Origin: Maricaulis alexandrii
GTDB taxonomy: Bacteria; Pseudomonadota; Alphaproteobacteria; Caulobacterales; Maricaulaceae
Length of the DNA: 64,000 nucleotides
NCBI RefSeq assembly: GCF_005871165.1
Contig: NZ_SWKP01000005.1
Location: 62,001-126,000 of the forward strand
Reading direction: 5' to 3'
Position numbers and translations under genes: made by a program
In this document: positions 39,464-48,115 of the stretch, piece by piece
How positions within the stretch are numbered: the stretch's first letter is position 1
Layout of the letters: every line of letters begins with the position of its first letter
The notes under the pieces: generated by a model
Seen by the model: the letters and a program-made list of their open reading frames with translations, nothing else
Databases searched by the model: none
What the model was told of the DNA's origin: nothing

Positions 39464-39679
39464 ATGACCGCATTACCGCAAGACATTCAACTGGCTCTGG
39501 TTTCATTCCTGGTCGCGCTCTTCGTGGGCGGACCGGTCGCCCTGCTCGGCGCGTCCAATGTGGAGGGCATCGCCCGGATCGCCGGCGGCTTCCTGCTGCA
39601 GAGGCGGCTCATGTCCGGGGTTATGCTCAGCCTGCTGGGCGGCATGGGCCTGCTCGGCGGCGGCCTCTTTTCCGCTTGA
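39464..39679 (+). CDS. Small two-helix membrane protein
   Basis: A protein of 71 residues with two hydrophobic helices (about 10-28 and 50-70) separated by a short charged stretch (GIARIAGGFLLQRRLMSG). GGGGAGGCCGAG before ATG 39464 is a strong ribosome site. It is divergent from the antiporter gene, with a gap of 71 bases. No family recognised; it could be a regulatory subunit, but this is speculation. Confidence 0.5.
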   Translation: MTALPQDIQLALVSFLVALFVGGPVALLGASNVEGIARIAGGFLLQRRLMSGVMLSLLGGMGLLGGGLFSA

Positions 39680-39770
39680 GGCGGCCCGCCGCGCGGCACT
39701 GTCGCGGATAATTCACTCTCGCTTCCGTCCGCCCCGCGCTAACGTGCGGGAAAAGCAGGGAGACCGGATC

Positions 39771-40763
39771 ATGCGCCTGACACTCCTGGCCGCCGGATTT
39801 GCACTTTTGACGGGCGAGCCCGCCCTTGCCCAGACCGCATCGCCCTGGGCGACGCTGGACGGAAACGCCCCGCGGATCATCGCCCATCGCGGTGCCAGCG
39901 GAGAGCGCCCCGAGCACACGCTGGAAGCCTATCGCCTCGCCGTGGAACAGGGTGCCGACATCATCGAGCCCGATCTGGTCATGACGTCGGACGGCGTTCT
40001 GGTCGTGCGTCATGATCATTATCTGTCGACCACGACCGATGTCGCCGACCATCCCGAATTTGCCGACCGCCGGCGCGTGATCGATGGCCGGGATGACTGG
40101 TGGGTCGAGGATTTCACCCTGGCCGAAATCCGAACCCTGCGCGCTGTGCAGCCCTGGCCGCAGCGTGATCAGTCTTTCAATGGCGAATTCCGGATTCCGA
40201 CCTTCGAGGAGGTTCTCGACCTCGCCGAGGCGTTGGGCGTGCCGACCGAGCCGGAGGTAAAATCCCCCGGTCACTTCACGTCCATCGGTCTGGACCCGTT
40301 GCCGGAACTGGTCCGCATCCTGCGCGAACGCGGTCTGGATGGCGAGGACGCGATGACGGCCATCCAGTGTTTCGAGCCGGACTTCCTGCGGCGCCTCAAT
40401 GATGAGGTCGACACGCCCCTCCTTATGCTCGTCTTCGAAATGAATGAGCTGGACCCGTCCGCCATGCTGGGCACACCCACCGTGGCTCTGACGGACGCGG
40501 CCGAATTCGCCGATGGCGTCGGACCAGCCAAATCCCTGGTCATCAATGCGGACGGGTCGAATACCGGCTTCATCCATGAGGCCCATGAACTGGGCCTCGC
40601 CGTTCACCCCTGGACTTTCCGCGATGATGTGCCGATGGATCCGGAGCGCGGCGTGTCCTGGGAACTCAGCCAGGTCTTGCGCTTTGGCGCGGACGGCGTG
40701 TTCACTGATTTCCCGGCCACCGGCGTGCGCGTCCGGGCCGAGGTCGAAGCCGCCTTCGAGTGA
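39771..40763 (+). CDS. glpQ: Secreted glycerophosphodiester phosphodiesterase
   Basis: Hydrolyses glycerophosphodiesters from lipids to glycerol-3-phosphate and an alcohol. The protein has 330 residues with a signal peptide (LTLLAAGFALLTGEPALA-Q). The GDPD domain has HRGASGERPEHT with two catalytic His residues and EPDLVMTSDGVLVVRHDHYL with the metal-binding Glu and Asp. It is periplasmic by signal peptide. The ATG at 39771 has CAGGGAGACC upstream. The symbol is given by family, not by proven orthology. Confidence 0.88.
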   Translation: MRLTLLAAGFALLTGEPALAQTASPWATLDGNAPRIIAHRGASGERPEHTLEAYRLAVEQGADIIEPDLVMTSDGVLVVRHDHYLSTTTDVADHPEFADRRRVIDGRDDWWVEDFTLAEIRTLRAVQPWPQRDQSFNGEFRIPTFEEVLDLAEALGVPTEPEVKSPGHFTSIGLDPLPELVRILRERGLDGEDAMTAIQCFEPDFLRRLNDEVDTPLLMLVFEMNELDPSAMLGTPTVALTDAAEFADGVGPAKSLVINADGSNTGFIHEAHELGLAVHPWTFRDDVPMDPERGVSWELSQVLRFGADGVFTDFPATGVRVRAEVEAAFE

Positions 40764-40770
40764 TTTCAGG

Positions 40771-40804
40771 CAAAAAGAAAGGCGTGGAGCTCTCGCGCCA
40801 CGCC
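40771..40804 (-). terminator. Rho-independent terminator of the cold-shock gene
   Basis: Read on the minus strand, the arms GGCGTGG and CCACGCC enclose a ten-base loop and are followed by a T-rich tail (TTTCTTTTTG). It starts about 28 bases after the csp stop. Confidence 0.8.
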
Positions 40805-40832
40805 CTCTTGAATCCGGAAATCCGGCAGACGC

Positions 40833-41048
40833 TTAGTCGTCAGCGTACTGCAGGTTCACCGCCTTCGGACCCTTGCCGCGACGATCCGGCTCGGTTTCGA
40901 AGGAGACTTTTTGTCCGTCGTTCAGACCCGGCAGACCAGAGGCCTGGACTGCAGAGATATGGACGAACACGTCATTGCCGCCCTCATCCGGGGTGATGAA
41001 GCCAAAGCCTTTGCTTTGGTTGAAGAATTTGACCGTACCTGTGGCCAT
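40833..41048 (-). CDS. cspA: Cold-shock-like RNA-binding protein
   Basis: A one-domain cold-shock protein of 71 residues that binds single-stranded nucleic acid. It has the RNP1 motif KGFGFITP and RNP2 VFVHISAV, and the usual [17 protein letters not shown] start. It is encoded alone on the minus strand with a strong terminator. The 305-base upstream gap may contain a long cold-shock leader. The symbol denotes the family; alphaproteobacteria often have several copies. Confidence 0.95.
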   Translation of the reverse strand: MATGTVKFFNQSKGFGFITPDEGGNDVFVHISAVQASGLPGLNDGQKVSFETEPDRRGKGPKAVNLQYADD

Positions 41049-41353
41049 AGGGGGAACCTTCCCTGATTGCCCTGCGTGCGGGCATAAGCACTGTCCGACA
41101 ACGGCGCCCCGATGTCGGTATTACGGACGTAAAAGTCGGGGAAGGCTGAAGTCTATGTGTCCGTTGCGAACCAAGGGTCGCAGGGTAGGCGATCAGAATT
41201 CCGTCCGGCCTCTTCAGGCCGCCCGTCCTCCCTTTATGTGCATGGATTGACGTGCAAGGCAAATGAAACTCCTGTGGCATGACTGACCTCCCGGCCATAA
41301 ATTGGACCGGGCCCAATCAGGAATGACCCGGCCCCAGGGAGACCGATCCGGAC
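41049..41353. promoter_or_regulatory. Gene-free region upstream of csp and the gene at 41354
   Basis: This 305-base stretch separates two divergent genes. It probably contains the long untranslated leader typical of csp mRNAs on the minus strand and the promoter of the small membrane protein gene on the plus strand. A short inverted repeat, ATTGG-accgggc-CCAAT, is at 41301-41317. No recognisable gene, RNA motif or repeat is seen beyond that. Confidence 0.4.
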
Positions 41354-41659
41354 ATGGCCCGTCGCCGTTTTCTCGACCGCACGCACCGCCGGCGCGAACA
41401 AAGCGCTGAAAAAGGACAGGGTTTCAATCCGGCCGGCATGATCCGCCTGGCCGGCTTCGGGGCTGCCTTGGTCATTGGCCTGGCCGTCTATGTCGGTTTC
41501 CACCGTCAGGACGAAACCATCTATGAAGGGCGATGGGGCGTTCTGGAACGCCTCATCCAGCCGCTCTTTCTCGGTTTTACGGCCCTCGACCTCATTGTCC
41601 TGTGCCTGGTGGGTCTGGTCGCCTGGCGGATCTGGCAGCGCATGGCACGCCGCGGCTGA
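41354..41659 (+). CDS. Small membrane protein, hypothetical
   Basis: A protein of 101 residues: a basic start (MARRRFLDRTHRRREQ), a helix at about 29-48 and a second at about 70-91. No conserved motif is seen. The ATG at 41354 has GGGAGACC 13 bases upstream, a bit far for a ribosome site. It is convergent with the VOC protein gene at 41663, leaving a gap of three bases. Confidence 0.5.
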   Translation: MARRRFLDRTHRRREQSAEKGQGFNPAGMIRLAGFGAALVIGLAVYVGFHRQDETIYEGRWGVLERLIQPLFLGFTALDLIVLCLVGLVAWRIWQRMARRG

Positions 41660-41662
41660 GCC

Positions 41663-42076
41663 TCAGCTCTGCTTGGCGTCGAGCAATTCCACCAGATACC
41701 CGTCCGGGTCCTTGGCAAAACCCACGACGAAGCCGCCCACTTCCGGTGCCGGTTCCGGCTCCCGGATGATGCGATAGCCCGCTTCGCGAATGCGGTCGGC
41801 CGCAGCCTTGGGGTCCTCCAGGCGCACCACGATCTTCACGGGGTTGTTCGAGTAATCCCGCGTGGAGCCATCGGTCCAGTGCATGAGGACCAGGGACGAG
41901 CCGCCATCGGGATAGAGCAGGACGATCTCGTCCATATGGCTGAGCGAGAAGTCCATCACCCGCTTCATCCCCAGAAGTTCGGTATAGAAGGCATTGGAGC
42001 GTTCAAGGTCGCTGACGCCAATACCAAACCCATAGACCGAAGGTCTGACACCCTCGGCCGCCCCCTTGTCTGCCAT
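41663..42076 (-). CDS. VOC-family (glyoxalase/bleomycin-resistance type) protein
   Basis: A protein of 137 residues with the vicinal-oxygen-chelate fold: GFGIGVSDLERSNAFYTELLGMK at the start and FAKDPDGYLVELLDAKQ at the end, with a likely metal-binding Glu in the final strand and LVLMHW in the middle. Related proteins are lactoylglutathione lyases or dioxygenases. Substrate unknown. It is divergent from nothing close; the next gene on the same strand is 34 bases upstream. Confidence 0.8.
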   Translation of the reverse strand: MADKGAAEGVRPSVYGFGIGVSDLERSNAFYTELLGMKRVMDFSLSHMDEIVLLYPDGGSSLVLMHWTDGSTRDYSNNPVKIVVRLEDPKAAADRIREAGYRIIREPEPAPEVGGFVVGFAKDPDGYLVELLDAKQS

Positions 42077-42110
42077 GTTGGAAATCCCCCGTTTGCGCGT
42101 GGTATCGCGC

Positions 42111-42290
42111 TCAGAAATTATCGGAATTGCGGACGTGTTTCATCGCATCGGCGGCGGTATTGGTCGGCTCGCCCGGTCCCGATCCGGTGCCGGCCTTCCC
42201 CTTGCCGAGAACCAGCATCACCACCACGAAGAACCCCATGAAGGCGACGCCGGCCGCGAAAAACACACCAATGAGTACGAGCGGATCCAT
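42111..42290 (-). CDS. Small single-helix membrane protein
   Basis: A protein of 59 residues: one membrane helix (about 5-28, LIGVFFAAGVAFMGFFVVVMLVL cut short here) followed by a polar tail (KAGTGSGPGEPTN). GGGAGGA before ATGCATG gives a strong ribosome site for ATG 42290. It is 34 bases upstream of the VOC gene and may be in one transcript with it. No family recognised. Confidence 0.5.
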   Translation of the reverse strand: MDPLVLIGVFFAAGVAFMGFFVVVMLVLGKGKAGTGSGPGEPTNTAADAMKHVRNSDNF

Positions 42291-42454
42291 GCATTCCTCC
42301 CTGCCTGCACCCGACAAGCTTAGAATTTTATGCCCGTGAAATCCACGCCATCTGCGAACCACCGCAAAAACCGCCTAGCCAGTGCCCGGTTTGGCGTCTA
42401 TGTGCACCGCGTCGGCACGGATACACATTAGGGCATGCTGAAAGGTCTCATATC

Positions 42455-43477
42455 ATGGGTGTGAAAGTCGCGGTTTTCGGAGCTACGGGCGCGGTGGGCA
42501 AGGAAATGCTCACCATTCTGGCGGAACGGCTGTTTCCGGCGGATGAGGTATTTGCGCTGGCGACCCGAAAATCGATGGGCGTGGAACTCTCCTATGGCGA
42601 CCGGACCCTGCGCTGCCAGGATGTCGAGACCTTCGATTATTCCAAGGTCGATCTGGTCCTGATGTCCGCCGGTGGCGGGCCGTCCAAGGAGTGGGCGCCC
42701 AAGATTGCCAAGGCCGGAGCCATTGTCGTCGACAATTCCTCCGCCTGGCGGATGGATCCGGACGTGCCGCTGGTCGTCCCGGAAGTGAATCTGGATGCGT
42801 TGGACGGCGTGAAAAAGAAGGGGATCGTCGCGAACCCCAATTGTTCCACCATCCAGCTGGTCGTGGCCCTCAAGCCGATCCATGACCGGGCCGGCATCAA
42901 GCGCGTCTCCTGCGCCACCTACCAGTCTGTCTCCGGCGCCGGCCAGGAAGGCATGGACGAATTGTGGACGCAGACCAAGGGCATCTACGTCAATGACACG
43001 CCCACGCCGACCAAATTCACCAAGCAAATCGCCTTCAACGTGATCCCGCACATCGACGTTTTCATGGAAGACGGCTCCACCAAGGAAGAGTGGAAGATGA
43101 CGGCGGAGACCAAGAAGATCCTCGACACCAAGATCAAGCTGTTCGCCACCTGCGCCCGCGTTCCGGTCTTTGTCGGTCACTCGATCGCGGCCCATCTGGA
43201 GCTGGAGAACGAGCTGTCCGCCGACGAGGCCCGCGACCTGCTGCGCGAAAGCCCGGGCCTGATGGTGATCGATAAGCGCGAGGATGAGGGCTATGTCACG
43301 CCGGTCGAGAGTGTCGGCGAGTTCGCGACTTTCGTCTCGCGCGTTCGCGAAGACCCGACCGTGGACAATGGCCTGGCCCTGTGGGTCGTCTCGGACAATC
43401 TGCGCAAGGGGGCGGCCCTCAATGCGGTACAGATCGCCGAAGGCCTGCTCAACAAGGGCCTGCTGAAAGCGGGCTGA
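42455..43477 (+). CDS. asd: Aspartate-semialdehyde dehydrogenase
   Basis: Reduces aspartyl phosphate to aspartate semialdehyde, a step for lysine/diaminopimelate, threonine and methionine synthesis. The protein has 340 residues. It has the NADP-binding FGATGAVGKEML (8-19), the catalytic Cys in NPNCST (about 128-133), SVSGAGQEGM, and the active-site His in VPVFVGHS. It is transcribed alone, with a 92-base gap before rarD. Confidence 0.97.
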   Translation: MGVKVAVFGATGAVGKEMLTILAERLFPADEVFALATRKSMGVELSYGDRTLRCQDVETFDYSKVDLVLMSAGGGPSKEWAPKIAKAGAIVVDNSSAWRMDPDVPLVVPEVNLDALDGVKKKGIVANPNCSTIQLVVALKPIHDRAGIKRVSCATYQSVSGAGQEGMDELWTQTKGIYVNDTPTPTKFTKQIAFNVIPHIDVFMEDGSTKEEWKMTAETKKILDTKIKLFATCARVPVFVGHSIAAHLELENELSADEARDLLRESPGLMVIDKREDEGYVTPVESVGEFATFVSRVREDPTVDNGLALWVVSDNLRKGAALNAVQIAEGLLNKGLLKAG

Positions 43478-43571
43478 GCCGCCACCCTCATACCGGCTAT
43501 GCACGGCTGGCGGCTGGCATTTCACGGCGGCGCACCCTAACTGGCCGGAAGGCCTGACAGGGAGTGCCGCC

Positions 43572-44483
43572 ATGACCACCGGTTCCGAGAACGAGACTTC
43601 GATCCGGCCCTTCCTGGCCGCCGGCTTTTCGGCCTATCTCCTGTGGGGCCTGTCGCCGCTCTTTTTCCAGCTTCTGGCCTTTGCGGACCCGGTCGAGATC
43701 ATCCTGCACCGGATCATCTGGGCCGTTCCGCTACTCCTGACAGTTCTTGCCATTTCCGGGAAGGTCAAATCGGCCTTCACGGCCATCCGTGACCATCGCA
43801 TCCTGCTGACACTCCTTGCCACTTCGGCCCTGATTTCCGTGAATTGGTGGGGGTTTATCTTTGCCGTCAACACCGGACACGTACTGCAGGCCTCGCTGGG
43901 CTATTACATCAATCCGCTGATGAGCGTCGCCGTTGGCGTCATCATCCTGCGCGAACCGCTGGGGCCTTACCGGATCGGTGCCATCGTGCTGGCCGCGCTC
44001 GGCGTGATGAACCAGATCCTGACCGTCGGGGAAGTGCCCTGGCTCTCTTTGCTCCTGGCCACCAGTTTCACGGCCTATGGCTATCTGCGCAAAGTGGCCG
44101 CGGTGGACGGACGGATCGGCCTGTTCTGGGAGACCGTCTTCATCCTGCCCATCGCCGTGATCGGACTGACCGTCATCAATTTCAGCGGCCAGGGACACTT
44201 CCATGAAAGCCCGGTCCAGGCCGTTCTGCTGATGGCCTCCGGCCTGGTCACGGTCGTGCCGCTCCTGCTCTACACGATCGGGGTGCGCGGCCTGCGCCTC
44301 TCGACGATGGGCCTGCTCCAGTTTGTGGCGCCCACGCTCCAATTCACCATTGGCGTGGCCAGCGGCGAGCCTTTCGCGCTGGGCAATCTTTTGACCTTCG
44401 CCCTGATCTGGTGCGGGGTGGGCCTGTTCGTCCTGTCGACCCTGCGCCGGGATCTCAAACCGGTGGTTTCGCCGCCTGAATAG
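43572..44483 (+). CDS. rarD: RarD-type EamA transporter
   Basis: A ten-helix inner-membrane transporter of 303 residues in the RarD branch of the drug/metabolite exporters. Family segments are FSAYLLWGLSPLFFQLL, NWWGFIFAVNTGHVLQASLGYYINPL and LSTMGLLQFVAPTLQF. Physiological substrate unknown. GGGAGTGCCGCC precedes the ATG. Confidence 0.88.
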   Translation: MTTGSENETSIRPFLAAGFSAYLLWGLSPLFFQLLAFADPVEIILHRIIWAVPLLLTVLAISGKVKSAFTAIRDHRILLTLLATSALISVNWWGFIFAVNTGHVLQASLGYYINPLMSVAVGVIILREPLGPYRIGAIVLAALGVMNQILTVGEVPWLSLLLATSFTAYGYLRKVAAVDGRIGLFWETVFILPIAVIGLTVINFSGQGHFHESPVQAVLLMASGLVTVVPLLLYTIGVRGLRLSTMGLLQFVAPTLQFTIGVASGEPFALGNLLTFALIWCGVGLFVLSTLRRDLKPVVSPPE

Positions 44484-44580
44484 AACGGATGCGGGCGGCA
44501 GGGCTTGACCCGGAATCCGGCCCGGCCTCTCCTGTGGCAAGCGCCGGTCACAGGCGTCACTCACGGGAGGCTCGCACACA

Positions 44581-45546
44581 TTGACCGACTTGCCTGCGCC
44601 GACGCGCATCGCCACCAACGGGATCGAACTTTCGGTTCACCTCGCCGGTCCCGAAACGGGCCCGGCTGTGCTTCTGGTCCATGGCTGGCCGGAGCTGGCG
44701 CATTCCTGGAAACACCAGATCCCGGCCCTTGCCGACGCCGGCTATCGCGTCATTGCGCCCGATCTGCGGGGCTTTGGCGGTTCCGACTGCCCGCCGGACG
44801 CTGCGGATTACGGCATTGATGAACTGGTCGGCGACCTGACCGGCCTGCTCGATGCCCTGGGCCATGACCAGGCAATTTTCGTCGGACATGACTGGGGCGG
44901 GATCATTGTCTGGCACGCCGCCATGCTCGCCGCCGAACGGGTGGCCGGTGTGATCGGTGTGAACACACCGCACCTGCCGCGGGGCTCCGAACCGCCGCTC
45001 AAGGCCTTCCACGAGATCGGCGGGGATGACCACTACATCGTGCGCTTCCAGGAAGAGGGCTATGCGGAAAGCCGCTTCACCGGGCGCGAGAACGATTTCT
45101 TCGCCTTCATGTTCGGTCGCCCCCTGTCGGCCGCCAGTGCGGAAAATGCCCTGCCGGGAGTCTCGCACCTGCCGCGCCGGTTCGAGGACTTCAATGGCCG
45201 CGACGAGGCCGATATCGTGGTCCCGGCGGAAGAACGCGCCCACTACGCCGAGGCCTACCGCAAGACCGGCTTCGCCAGCACGATCCACATGTACCGGAAT
45301 TTCGACGCCAATTGGGAACGCATGGGCGGTGTCGATCATCGTCTCGCCATGCCCTGTCTGATGGTGTCTGCCGAACGGGATGTTTTCCTCTCGCCCGCCA
45401 TGACCCGCTGGATGCCCGCGCTCTGCAAGGATGTGGAAATGCACACGATCGAGGCCTGTGGTCACTGGACAATGTGGGAGGCACCCGACAGCCTGAACCG
45501 GCTCATGCTGGATTGGCTGGACCGGCGTTTTCCGTCTAGTCTCTGA
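44581..45546 (+). CDS. Alpha/beta hydrolase, epoxide hydrolase type
   Basis: A soluble hydrolase of 321 residues. It has the oxyanion motif HGWPELAHSW (about 36-45), the nucleophile Asp in VGHDWGGIIVWH (about 102-113), and the terminal ACGHWTMWE with the catalytic His. HGWPE and GHDWGG point to epoxide hydrolases or haloalkane dehalogenases; the cap domain also fits an epoxide hydrolase. It starts at TTG 44581 with GGGAGG ten bases upstream. Substrate unknown. Confidence 0.85.
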   Translation: MTDLPAPTRIATNGIELSVHLAGPETGPAVLLVHGWPELAHSWKHQIPALADAGYRVIAPDLRGFGGSDCPPDAADYGIDELVGDLTGLLDALGHDQAIFVGHDWGGIIVWHAAMLAAERVAGVIGVNTPHLPRGSEPPLKAFHEIGGDDHYIVRFQEEGYAESRFTGRENDFFAFMFGRPLSAASAENALPGVSHLPRRFEDFNGRDEADIVVPAEERAHYAEAYRKTGFASTIHMYRNFDANWERMGGVDHRLAMPCLMVSAERDVFLSPAMTRWMPALCKDVEMHTIEACGHWTMWEAPDSLNRLMLDWLDRRFPSSL

Positions 45547-45572
45547 ACAACAGGGCTTTTGGGGGGCGAGAC

Positions 45573-45974
45573 ATGGGGCAAGGGGATTGGAGTCTGGATG
45601 GGCAGAGGCACATCGCGGAGCTCAATCTTCGTCCCCAGCAGACCCTGCTCGAGCTTCGCAATGATATCGCGACCCTGCCGTATTTGGCCGACTGGACGCC
45701 CGATTACGACATGCTGCTGATCATTCCCGAGGACGCCGCGCTCGACACCTTCACGCCGGAAGGGCTGGCCGCCCACCAGGACTTCATGCGCGGCTGGAAT
45801 GCCCAGCATCGCGATGGGGCGCAGCCCAAGACGGCCCTGGTCTGTTCCAATGACCTCAAACGGGTGATCCCGCATTTGTGGGAAGCGATGACGCGGGAGG
45901 GCTGGAAGACCCAAATCGGCGTTTTCCCGACCCGTCAGGAAGCTGTGGCCTGGCTGGCACGGCCTGACGACTGA
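45573..45974 (+). CDS. Hypothetical STAS-like small protein
   Basis: A protein of 133 residues with a pattern of strands and helices (YDMLLIIPEDAALD, PKTALVCSNDLKRVIP, TQIGVFPTRQEAVAWL) that resembles the SpoIIAA-like small proteins, as does the gene at 472. Function unknown. It follows the hydrolase gene by 26 bases, so they may be co-transcribed, and is convergent with the VOC gene at 45981, with six bases between the stops. Confidence 0.5.
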   Translation: MGQGDWSLDGQRHIAELNLRPQQTLLELRNDIATLPYLADWTPDYDMLLIIPEDAALDTFTPEGLAAHQDFMRGWNAQHRDGAQPKTALVCSNDLKRVIPHLWEAMTREGWKTQIGVFPTRQEAVAWLARPDD

Positions 45975-45980
45975 ACCGGC

Positions 45981-46310
45981 TCAGAACTGGTCGAACAGGA
46001 GCGTGCGGCCGTCCGGGTCCTTGATCATGAAATGGGCCGGACCGCTATCGCTGTCGATCTCGACACCCTCCGCCCGGTCCAGATCCTTCAGATGCGCCAG
46101 GATCGCCCGCGCATCCTTCGGATTGAAGGTCAGCACATCCTCTTCGAACATGCCCTGAAACAGGCCGATCTTGGTCTCGCCATTCTGCAGGATGACCCAG
46201 TTCTGGGTCAGCTCCCCGCCGACGACCTCAAAGCCCAGCGCGACATAGAATTCCAGCGATTTGAGTATGTCCTTGACGGCCAGCGAAACCGAAAACTGTC
46301 CCAGATCCAT
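45981..46310 (-). CDS. VOC-family protein
   Basis: A one-domain glyoxalase-like protein of 109 residues. It opens with VSLAVKDILKSLEFYVALGFEVVG and ends with AHFMIKDPDGRTLLFDQF, with possible metal ligands in the first and last strands. Unlike the protein at 41663 it is short, about the size of the smallest VOC proteins. Substrate unknown. Confidence 0.78.
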   Translation of the reverse strand: MDLGQFSVSLAVKDILKSLEFYVALGFEVVGGELTQNWVILQNGETKIGLFQGMFEEDVLTFNPKDARAILAHLKDLDRAEGVEIDSDSGPAHFMIKDPDGRTLLFDQF

Positions 46311-46391
46311 GGCAAATCCCCTCTCACTTCGTGATCAGGCTAGAGGGATTGCCCGTCTTTGTCTGCCCAGAGCAGAACGACGCCTCAAAGC

Positions 46392-47531
46392 CTACAAACA
46401 GGCATAGGCCGCTTCGATCAGTTTCACGCTGCGCGGATCGCCAGCGAGATAATGCATCTGCCGGTTCATGACATAGGCGCCGGACAAGCGTTTGACCGGA
46501 TCGGCAAAACCGCAGGATCCGCCCCAGCCGGAATGGCCCAGCGTCTCCGGCGTCGGTCCGTAGAAGCCCGGCGTGACATTGCGCATGATGCCGGCCCCCC
46601 AGGACAGCTCGAAGGGCAGGACCTTGTCCTCGCCCCGCACCCGCTCGCGGGTCAGGGCCTCCAGCGTGGCCGGTCCGATGAAGCGCTTGCCGTCCAGCTT
46701 GCCGTCTTGCGAATAGACATCCATCAGCCGCGCAATCGCACCGGCGGTGGCGTGGGCATTGGCGGCCGGAAACTCCGCCTTGCGCCACTCCGTGGCGCCG
46801 CGACGTCCCGGCGAGGACCAGGCCTTCCCGAAGGCCAGTTGGCGCGGCAGGGTCATCTCGCCCAGATCCGGCAATTGGCGCGGCATGGCATGCTCGGCCG
46901 CGCGGCCATGCTCGCTTTCCGGCAGGCCGACATGGAAGTCGATCCCGGCCGGACCGCAGATATCCTCGCGCAGAATGGCGCCGATGGACCGCCCATCCGT
47001 CCGCCGCGCCAGAGCATCGGCGATAAAGCCGAAGGTGACCGGGTGATAACCCGACCCTGTCCCCAGCTTCCAGAGCGGAGCCTGGCGGGCGAGACGGGAT
47101 TCAATCAGGTTCGCATCAAACCAGTCTCCCGCATCCATTTCCTCGGCAATTCCGGACAGGCCGGCCTGGTGGGAGAGGGCTTGGGCGACGGTCACCTCGG
47201 ACTTGCCGCCGGCCGCAAACTCCGGCCAGTAATCGGCCACCCGGGCCTCGTAGTCCAGCAGGCCGCGATCGACCAGCTTGCCCATGACGAGGGCCGCCAC
47301 CGCCTTGCCCGTGGAATAGACCGGCACCAGCGTATCGGCCTCCCAGTCACGGGATTTCTTGCGGTCGGCCCAGCCGGCATGGATGTCCACCACGGTCTCG
47401 CCCTCGAGCCGCAGGGCAAAGCCGGCGCCGATCTCGTCAAACTCGGACCAATTGGCGAGGAAGGCCTCCGCGACCGGTTCGAAACCGGTGGCGACATGGC
47501 CGTGCAATTCGGGAAGCGTGTCGGTTGTCAT
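46392..47531 (-). CDS. Serine beta-lactamase-like hydrolase/esterase
   Basis: A protein of 379 residues in the class C beta-lactamase/EstB esterase family. It has the nucleophile in STGK (SxxK, about 73-76), a tyrosine in GSGYHP replacing the YxN site, and HSGWGG near the end replacing the KTG. No signal peptide is seen, so it is likely cytoplasmic and acts on esters rather than antibiotics. Substrate unknown. Confidence 0.83.
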   Translation of the reverse strand: MTTDTLPELHGHVATGFEPVAEAFLANWSEFDEIGAGFALRLEGETVVDIHAGWADRKKSRDWEADTLVPVYSTGKAVAALVMGKLVDRGLLDYEARVADYWPEFAAGGKSEVTVAQALSHQAGLSGIAEEMDAGDWFDANLIESRLARQAPLWKLGTGSGYHPVTFGFIADALARRTDGRSIGAILREDICGPAGIDFHVGLPESEHGRAAEHAMPRQLPDLGEMTLPRQLAFGKAWSSPGRRGATEWRKAEFPAANAHATAGAIARLMDVYSQDGKLDGKRFIGPATLEALTRERVRGEDKVLPFELSWGAGIMRNVTPGFYGPTPETLGHSGWGGSCGFADPVKRLSGAYVMNRQMHYLAGDPRSVKLIEAAYACL

Positions 47532-47582
47532 GCCTCTTGGCTAACGCTGCCCGCGGGGCGGATCAAGCCATGTTGGCGGCAC

Positions 47583-48050
47583 TCACAGTGAGGGCGTCGG
47601 CCCTTCATCCACCCGCATCAACCGGTCGGCCGCTGCACGGGCAAAGCGCAGGGTCAGGGCCTTGCGGCGCGCCGGGGCCAGGGTGAGGACCGGACTTTCA
47701 CGCACCACCGCGCCGCCAAACCCGTCCGCCACAATGAGACCGGCATGCTCAGGGATCAGGTCGTGGGGAAAGCGCTGCGAGACCGCAAAATAGATCCGCT
47801 CGCAATAGCCCTGGTAATTCTCCCACTTATTGTCGGCCCGGAAGTCGGCAATGCCGGACTTGATCTCGACAATGGTCATTTCACCCTTGCGACCCACCGC
47901 CATCAGATCAGCGCGGCGGCCATCGGGCAGGATGAATTCGGGAATGGCGGAATAGCCCATCTGCCAGAGCAGACGCGCCGCCCCGCGCATCAGCGCCTGG
48001 GCATCATCAATATCCGGATTGGACGCGGAAGCGACATCAGACAGGTCCAT
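47583..48050 (-). CDS. mmcB: MmcB-family DNA repair protein
   Basis: A nuclease-like protein of 155 residues linked to mitomycin C resistance in Caulobacter. It has the restriction-endonuclease-type core: GRRADLMAVGRKGEMTIVEIKSG with the D...E-I-K catalytic pattern, then DFRADNKWENYQGYCERIYFAV. The start is placed at ATG 48050 because an SOS box (48062-48076) overlaps the earlier ATG at 48068. The gene should therefore be LexA-controlled. Confidence 0.88.
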   Translation of the reverse strand: MDLSDVASASNPDIDDAQALMRGAARLLWQMGYSAIPEFILPDGRRADLMAVGRKGEMTIVEIKSGIADFRADNKWENYQGYCERIYFAVSQRFPHDLIPEHAGLIVADGFGGAVVRESPVLTLAPARRKALTLRFARAAADRLMRVDEGPTPSL

Positions 48051-48061
48051 GCCGCCAGCAT

Positions 48062-48076
48062 GTTCCATATTTGTTC
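48062..48076 (-). promoter_or_regulatory. LexA (SOS) operator before mmcB
   Basis: The sequence GTTC-catattt-GTTC is a perfect match to the alphaproteobacterial SOS box GTTCN7GTTC. It lies 12 bases before the likely mmcB start at 48050 and covers the ATG at 48068, so bound LexA would block transcription. Other alphaproteobacterial mmcB genes are SOS-regulated. Confidence 0.82.
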
Positions 48077-48115
48077 ACCTGACAAGATGCCGGCTTCAGG
48101 GCCGGGTCGCGGGGA

